Under the pieces are notes generated by a model. It saw only the letters and a program-made list of their open reading frames with translations, searched no databases and was not told the DNA's origin. Positions 59,628-64,000 of a DNA stretch of 64,000 nt are shown here, piece after piece (positions within the stretch are counted from its first letter, which is position 1; the number at the start of each line of letters is the position of its first letter). The translations under genes and the position numbers were made by a program. Source of the DNA: Hominiventricola filiformis (GTDB lineage Bacteria > Bacillota > Clostridia > Lachnospirales > Lachnospiraceae); contig NZ_JAJEPS010000012.1 in NCBI RefSeq assembly GCF_020686965.1, positions 30,089 through 94,088 of the forward strand. Direction: 5' to 3'.

Positions 59628-61105
59628 TGCAGTTATATGACAAAGACCTTTTGTCGGTACAGGAAGTGCGTGACCTGGTAGAGAAAGCGAAAGCTGCTCA
59701 GCAGGAACTGGCACAGAAATCCCAGGCTGAGGTAGATGCTATTGTGGCTTCTATCGCTAAAGCAGGTGTTCGCAATGCAGAGCGCCTTGCACAGATGGCT
59801 AATGAGGATACCGGATTCGGTAAAGTTGCCGACAAAGTAATCAAAAATATTTTCGGAAGCCAGATGGTATATGAGCATATCAAAGATATGAAGACCATTG
59901 GTATTCTGGACCGCGATGAGGCTAACAAAACCTACACCATCGCAGCACCGGTAGGAGTCATCGCAGGACTGATCCCGTCCACCAACCCGACCTCCACCGC
60001 ATTTTATAAATCAGAGATTTCCATCAAAGCTGGAAATGCCATTGTATTTTCACCGCATCCGAGTGCACTGCGAAGCATCAGCGAGGCAATCAAAGTAATT
60101 CGTCAGGCAATTGCAGAGGCGGGAGGCAATGAAAATCTGGTAAGCTGCATCAGCCTTCCGACCATGCAGGCTACGGATAATCTGATGAAACATCCGGATG
60201 TAGCCCTGATCCTGGCAACCGGCGGAAGCGCTATGGTACGTGCTGCTTATTCTTCCGGAACACCGGCCATCGGTGTAGGACCTGGAAATGGTCCGGCTTA
60301 TATCGAGAAGACTGCTGATCTGCCGCTGGCAGTGAAGAGAATCATGGATTCCAAGACCTTCGATTATGGAACCATCTGTGCATCAGAGCAGTCTGTGGTA
60401 TGCGATGATGACATGGCAGAGGCAGTACAGAAAGAAATGGAGAAACAGGGAGCTTACTTCTTAACAGATGAAGAGCGCCTGAAACTTGGAAAATACATCC
60501 TGCGTGCAAATGGAACCATGAATCCGGCTATCGTAGGAAAATCCCCGCAGGTGATTGGTGAACTGGCAGGTATCAACGTACCTGCAAGTGCAAAAGTCAT
60601 TGTAGCAAAAGAAGACGGAATCGGAAAAGGACATCCTTATTCTAACGAAAAGCTGGCTCCGATCCTGGCATTCTATACGGCACCGGATTATAAGGCAATC
60701 GCAAAACTTTGTGATGAGATTCTTCGTTACGAAGGTGCAGGACATACGTTCAGTATGCACACCAAAGATGACAGAATGGTCGAGTATTTCGCAGAGAGAA
60801 TGCCGGCTTCCCGTATCATCATTAATTCCCCGAGTGCCCTTGGAGGTATCGGAGCATCTACGGCACTGATGCCGGCTCTGACCCTTGGCTGTGGTGCCAT
60901 CGGCGGAAGTGCAACATCTGAGAATGTAGGACCGATGAACCTTCTGAACCTGAAGCACGTAGCCTACGGACTTCGTGAAATGGAAGAGATCCGTGGTGCA
61001 GCTGCAAAAGAGCAGAACTGCTGTGGCGCAGAGAAAAAAGTAAGTGCTGATAAAGTAGACGAGATCGTAGCAGAGATTATCGCAAGAATTCAGTCAGCGA
61101 AATAA
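59627..61105 (+). CDS. eutE: Acetylating acetaldehyde dehydrogenase
   Basis: 492 residues. N-terminal helical extension (VQEVRDLVEKAKAAQQEL) of the kind used for encapsulation, NAD-binding PVGVIAGLIPSTNPTSTAFYK (about 107), nucleophile Cys251 in GTICASEQS, and a glycine-rich tail region. It makes acetyl-CoA and NADH from acetaldehyde and CoA. Confidence 0.96.
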   Translation: MQLYDKDLLSVQEVRDLVEKAKAAQQELAQKSQAEVDAIVASIAKAGVRNAERLAQMANEDTGFGKVADKVIKNIFGSQMVYEHIKDMKTIGILDRDEANKTYTIAAPVGVIAGLIPSTNPTSTAFYKSEISIKAGNAIVFSPHPSALRSISEAIKVIRQAIAEAGGNENLVSCISLPTMQATDNLMKHPDVALILATGGSAMVRAAYSSGTPAIGVGPGNGPAYIEKTADLPLAVKRIMDSKTFDYGTICASEQSVVCDDDMAEAVQKEMEKQGAYFLTDEERLKLGKYILRANGTMNPAIVGKSPQVIGELAGINVPASAKVIVAKEDGIGKGHPYSNEKLAPILAFYTAPDYKAIAKLCDEILRYEGAGHTFSMHTKDDRMVEYFAERMPASRIIINSPSALGGIGASTALMPALTLGCGAIGGSATSENVGPMNLLNLKHVAYGLREMEEIRGAAAKEQNCCGAEKKVSADKVDEIVAEIIARIQSAK

Positions 61106-61152
61106 AAAACAATAAATATCAAAATTTACAATTATCCAGGAGGAAATGAATT

Positions 61153-61434
61153 ATGGCAGCAATGCAGGCATTAGGAATGATCGAAACAAAAGGACTTGTA
61201 GCATCTATCGAGGCAGCAGATGCAATGGTAAAGGCAGCAAATGTAACTCTGATTGGTAAAGAGCATGTAGGCGGCGGACTGGTAACCGTTATGGTTCGCG
61301 GTGATGTAGGAGCAGTAAAAGCATCTGTAGATGCCGGTGCAGCTGCAGCAGAGCGTGTTGGTGAGCTGGTAAGCATCCACGTAATTCCGAGACCGCATGA
61401 TGAGGTTGAGGGAATCCTTCCGAAGTTAGGCTAA
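61153..61434 (+). CDS. eutM: Microcompartment hexameric shell protein EutM
   Basis: 93 residues, a single canonical BMC-H domain (MQALGMIETKGLVASIEAADAMVKAANV ... VSIHVIPRPHDEVEGILP). The main flat shell tile. Strong AGGAGGAAA in front. Very similar to the BMC part of the protein at 59055. The 74-base gap after it holds no gene. Confidence 0.97.
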   Translation: MAAMQALGMIETKGLVASIEAADAMVKAANVTLIGKEHVGGGLVTVMVRGDVGAVKASVDAGAAAAERVGELVSIHVIPRPHDEVEGILPKLG

Positions 61435-61508
61435 TTTTAGAGCCCAAGAAGCGATTTTGCGAATAGGCTTTGAATAGGCATATCTAACGGTGGTAAGGAG
61501 GTGACACA

Positions 61509-62321
61509 GTGAAGGTAATTACAGAAGCAGCCCTGAGACTGGAACTGAAATGTGAAGAGCCGGAGGTTTATGTGATTCCTGAAGGATCGTTATTATCTCC
61601 GGCAGCCAGAGAGTATCTGTCTCAGAGAAAGATTAAGATCAGAAAAGCCGGTGAAGTGGAAAAACAGAAACCGGAAAAAGAGGTCAAGGTCGTTGCAACT
61701 GAACTGCCCGAACTGCCTCCTGTGGAAGTGCCGAAGGATACGGAACTGAAACCGAAATACACAGATTATGCCACAGGCGCATTTTATATGAAAAAGCCGG
61801 AGCATATGACTCAGCTGTATGGCAATGTCCTGGTTAATAAGGACAATCCGCGGATTTATTTCCGCGGAAAGCTGGACAGCCTGCAGGCACAGGTAGTCTT
61901 TGCACAGGCTATGATGGCGTCTCTCGGAGAAAATCAAAAGATCATTGATGACCTTAATGATGTATTGAGAAGTCTCAGGGAAATGATGCGCTGTGACGTA
62001 CTTGATGAGGCATTTCACAATGAGACCATCATCGGTCTTACCCATGAGGAACTGCGTGCACATTCCCACAATCCCATGAAGTATTATAAGATCAAGGCAA
62101 TGGTACTGCCGGATTATTCCATGGGAGTGGAGTATGCATTGTTAAATCAGATCCGCACCGCTATCCGGGAAACGGAAGTGGCAGCGGCAGGTGCATACAA
62201 AGAAGGCAATCAGTATACACATGGGGACATCATTGAAGAGTTAAACCGACTGTCAAGTGCACTGCATATTATGATGTGTAAATATCTGGCAGGTGACTAT
62301 CAGCAGGGAGGAAGACCATAA
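61509..62321 (+). CDS. eutT: EutT-type cobalamin adenosyltransferase
   Basis: 270 residues starting GTG 61509 (AAGGAGGTG in front). Residues 1-45 form a small module (VITEAALRL ... VIPEGSLLSPAAREYLSQRKIKI) that also appears in the protein at 62940, then a linker. The main helical domain (about 90-270) with AVVFAQAMMASLGENQKIIDDLNDVLRSLREMMRCDVLDE is of the EutT type. It adds the adenosyl group to cobalamin for EutBC. Confidence 0.9.
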   Translation: MKVITEAALRLELKCEEPEVYVIPEGSLLSPAAREYLSQRKIKIRKAGEVEKQKPEKEVKVVATELPELPPVEVPKDTELKPKYTDYATGAFYMKKPEHMTQLYGNVLVNKDNPRIYFRGKLDSLQAQVVFAQAMMASLGENQKIIDDLNDVLRSLREMMRCDVLDEAFHNETIIGLTHEELRAHSHNPMKYYKIKAMVLPDYSMGVEYALLNQIRTAIRETEVAAAGAYKEGNQYTHGDIIEELNRLSSALHIMMCKYLAGDYQQGGRP

Positions 62322-62933
62322 ATGGAAGAAATTGTTCGCCAGGTTATGGCGGCTGTAGAAAAATCGGGACTGGTGGAGATTGAAGTATCTGCCCGTCACG
62401 TGCATCTGACCCAGTCTGATTTTGAAATTATTTTCGGAAAAGGAAAGACCATGACTCCGAAACGAGACCTTTCCCAGCCGGGACAGTATCTGGCTGCGGA
62501 GAGAGTGGATATCATCGGACCGAAGAGAAAGATGACGAATGTAGCAGTATTAGGCCCGGTCCGCAAGGACACACAGGTGGAGCTTTCCAGAAGTGACTGT
62601 ATTGCTCTGGGTGTAAAAGCGCCGCTTCGTGAGTCTGGTGACGTAGCAGGATCTGGTCAGATCAGAATTGAAGGACCGTGCGGAGCCATTGATATTCCGC
62701 AGGGCGTGATTGTTGCACACAAGCACATCCATGTACCGACGGAGATGGCAGAGAAACTGGGACTTCATGACAAACAAAGAGTCAGCGTAGAAGCAATTAC
62801 AGAACGCCCGGTTGTGTTTAAGGATGTAATCATCAGAGTTAGTGACAATTTCCGTTTTCGGATGCACGTGGACTTTGATGAGGCAAATGGCGCTGATATA
62901 AGCGGATTTACGCTTGGAAAGATTATCAGGTAG
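62322..62933 (+). CDS. eutD: Phosphotransacetylase, PduL type
   Basis: 203 residues. N-terminal amphipathic helix (EEIVRQVMAAVEKSG), then two PduL half-barrels with zinc-binding histidines in SARHVHLTQ and AHKHIHVP. This type, not the classic Pta, is used in many microcompartments to turn acetyl-CoA into acetyl phosphate and recycle CoA. Starts immediately after the eutT stop. Confidence 0.93.
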   Translation: MEEIVRQVMAAVEKSGLVEIEVSARHVHLTQSDFEIIFGKGKTMTPKRDLSQPGQYLAAERVDIIGPKRKMTNVAVLGPVRKDTQVELSRSDCIALGVKAPLRESGDVAGSGQIRIEGPCGAIDIPQGVIVAHKHIHVPTEMAEKLGLHDKQRVSVEAITERPVVFKDVIIRVSDNFRFRMHVDFDEANGADISGFTLGKIIR

Positions 62934-62939
62934 ACGACC

Positions 62940-63242
62940 ATGGATTATGAACTTCTGATACAGAGAGTAATGGAAGAGGTCCGGAAACGGCTGGCTGAGG
63001 AAGAAGCGAAAAAGGCCGTTTGCGGCAAAAAAGAAGAGTGTACTACAGCGGAAGAAGTAAAACGTGTTGCACTCAACAAGAAATTTATTATGGAGAAGGA
63101 TGTTCGTGCCGCTAAAGAGCAGGGGGCAGGTGCCGTTGAAATTCCGGGAACTTCTAAGATCACGGATTTGGCAAAAGAGTATGCCCATGAGCATGGACTT
63201 CTTCTGATCATCGACGGTAAAACAGATAAGGCGCGGAGGTAA
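62940..63242 (+). CDS. Small ethanolamine-utilisation protein of unknown function
   Basis: 100 residues. It begins with an encapsulation-like amphipathic helix (YELLIQRVMEEVRKRLAEEE), then a Cys-containing linker and a module KKFIMEKDVRAAKEQGAGAVEIPGTSKITDLAKEYAHEHGLLLII. That module shares its layout with the EutT N-terminus (I-x-E-x-x-L/V-R, then P-x-G/T-S, then A-R/K-E-Y). Genes like this sit between eutD and eutN in other Firmicutes. Probably a lumen protein; no activity assigned. Confidence 0.75.
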   Translation: MDYELLIQRVMEEVRKRLAEEEAKKAVCGKKEECTTAEEVKRVALNKKFIMEKDVRAAKEQGAGAVEIPGTSKITDLAKEYAHEHGLLLIIDGKTDKARR

Positions 63243-63245
63243 CGT

Positions 63246-63518
63246 ATGAAAGTTGGTAAGGTAATCGGAAATATATGGGCAACCAGGAAAGAGGACAAAC
63301 TGGCCGGTCTGAAACTCATGATTGTTCAGCCCGTGAGCCTTACCACAGGGGAAGCATACGGAACACCGCTGGTGGCATCCGATGTGATTGGTGCCGGTGT
63401 TGGAGAGCGGGTTCTCTATGTCAATGGAAGCTCAGCGAGAACCGCTTCCGGCGGACCGGACATTCCGGTAGACGCAGCCATCGTCGGCATTGTGGATGAC
63501 CACGAGATTCTGGAATAA
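63246..63518 (+). CDS. eutN: Microcompartment vertex protein EutN
   Basis: 90 residues of the EutN/CcmL pentamer family: MKVGKVIGNIWATRKEDKLAGLKLMIVQP at the start, VASDVIGAGVGERVLYVNGSSAR and PVDAAIVGIVD at the end. It caps the corners of the shell. Starts three bases after the preceding stop. Confidence 0.96.
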   Translation: MKVGKVIGNIWATRKEDKLAGLKLMIVQPVSLTTGEAYGTPLVASDVIGAGVGERVLYVNGSSARTASGGPDIPVDAAIVGIVDDHEILE

Positions 63519-63539
63519 ACAAAAAGATGGAGGAAGCAA

Positions 63540-64000
63540 GTGTTTCAGGAATTAATTGACAACATTACGAATGTAGGCGTCTTTACAGAGAGCCTGGGTG
63601 AGTGGGCATCCACTCTTTCTATTAACAAAGTCATTATCTTTATTATGATGATTTTCATGATTGTAGGAGCAATTGATAAGATTCGCGGCAACAAGTTAGG
63701 CTATGGCGAGCAGTTTGATGAGGGATTTAATGCCATGGGTCCCCTGGCAGCAGCCATGGCCGGTGTTGTAGCAGCCGCTCCGGTACTTGCAATCATTTTG
63801 AAACCGATCATTGTTCCGATCTATACCCTGCTGGGCGCTGACCCATCCATGTTTGCGACCACACTTCTGGCATGCGATATGGGTGGATATCCGTTGGCAA
63901 TGCAGATGGCAGGAAGCGAAGCTGTTGGTAACTTCTCAGGTCTGATCCTGGGAACCATGATGGGACCGACCATCGTATTTACCATCCCGGTTGCACTGTC
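63540..64000 (+). CDS. eutH: Ethanolamine transporter EutH (partial, runs off the window)
   Basis: The frame from GTG 63540 (GGAGGAAG at 63530-63537) stays open to the window end, giving 153 residues. Membrane segments (KVIIFIMMIFMIVGAI, AAAMAGVVAAAPVLAIIL) and the CDMGGYPLAMQMAGSE motif are typical of EutH, the ethanolamine permease. The rest of the gene, and probably eutQ or others, lie to the right. Confidence 0.93.
   Translation, partial: MFQELIDNITNVGVFTESLGEWASTLSINKVIIFIMMIFMIVGAIDKIRGNKLGYGEQFDEGFNAMGPLAAAMAGVVAAAPVLAIILKPIIVPIYTLLGADPSMFATTLLACDMGGYPLAMQMAGSEAVGNFSGLILGTMMGPTIVFTIPVAL

Noticed and set aside
1..64000. CRISPR arrays, tRNA or rRNA genes, insertion sequences
   Set aside because: No regular repeat-spacer pattern, cloverleaf, rRNA stretch or DDE transposase was noticed by eye; a tRNA or IS search program was not available.

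Overview
The window reads as chromosome of a gut Firmicute, most likely Lachnospiraceae (Blautia/Dorea/Ruminococcus-like). This rests on gene content: a Firmicutes-type eut operon with EutV/EutW, YhaO/YhaN-like genes, strong Shine-Dalgarno sites and a mobile element with three serine recombinases. The genus is inferred, not proven.

1-11.4 kb (AT-rich at the left): the 3' end of a biosynthetic operon (open-ended first gene, saccharopine-dehydrogenase-like reductase, thiazolinyl-imide-reductase-like oxidoreductase, SAM methyltransferase). It is followed by an AraC regulator, a three-gene ECF transporter (S, T and double ATPase), two half-size ABC transporters of YbtP/YbtQ layout and a DtxR-type metal regulator. 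Together they look like a yersiniabactin-like metallophore system rebuilt for a Gram-positive cell. Two TTAG-N6-CTAA palindromes and a 21-bp-spaced direct repeat next to promoters suggest DtxR and AraC control.

11.4-27.4 kb: mobile-element backbone. It holds a MobC/MOBP relaxase pair with a candidate oriT, YjbR and flavodoxin cargo, an S24 repressor divergent from a Y-family polymerase with two matching operators, small regulators, a structured intergenic region, a MazF-like toxin, and three tandem large serine recombinases. The right end lies in the 3' remnant of a tyrosine-integrase gene, so an element has landed in an older element. The left end is outside the window.

27.4-43.3 kb: chromosomal genes. 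These are a low-molecular-weight tyrosine phosphatase, a YhaO/YhaN-like nuclease/ATPase pair, an AraC-MATE pair on the minus strand, and a GDP-mannose/GDP-L-fucose operon (gmd, fcl, GDP-mannose pyrophosphorylase, phosphohexomutase, and a pyrophosphorylase-like/cupin/mannose-6-phosphate isomerase fusion). An MBOAT acyltransferase and an SGNH hydrolase follow, probably modifying a surface glycan.

43.3-50.4 kb: a UPF0303 protein, a phosphoribosyltransferase-like protein with a CxxC tail, carAB and a second MATE transporter.

50.4-64 kb: an ethanolamine-utilisation microcompartment operon, eutG-S-P-V-W-A-B-C-L-(BMC protein with SAP-like tail)-E-M-T-D-(small Eut protein)-N-H, cut off in eutH by the window end. 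Its leader carries a promoter, two hairpins and an overlapping terminator, the layout expected for ANTAR antitermination by EutV.
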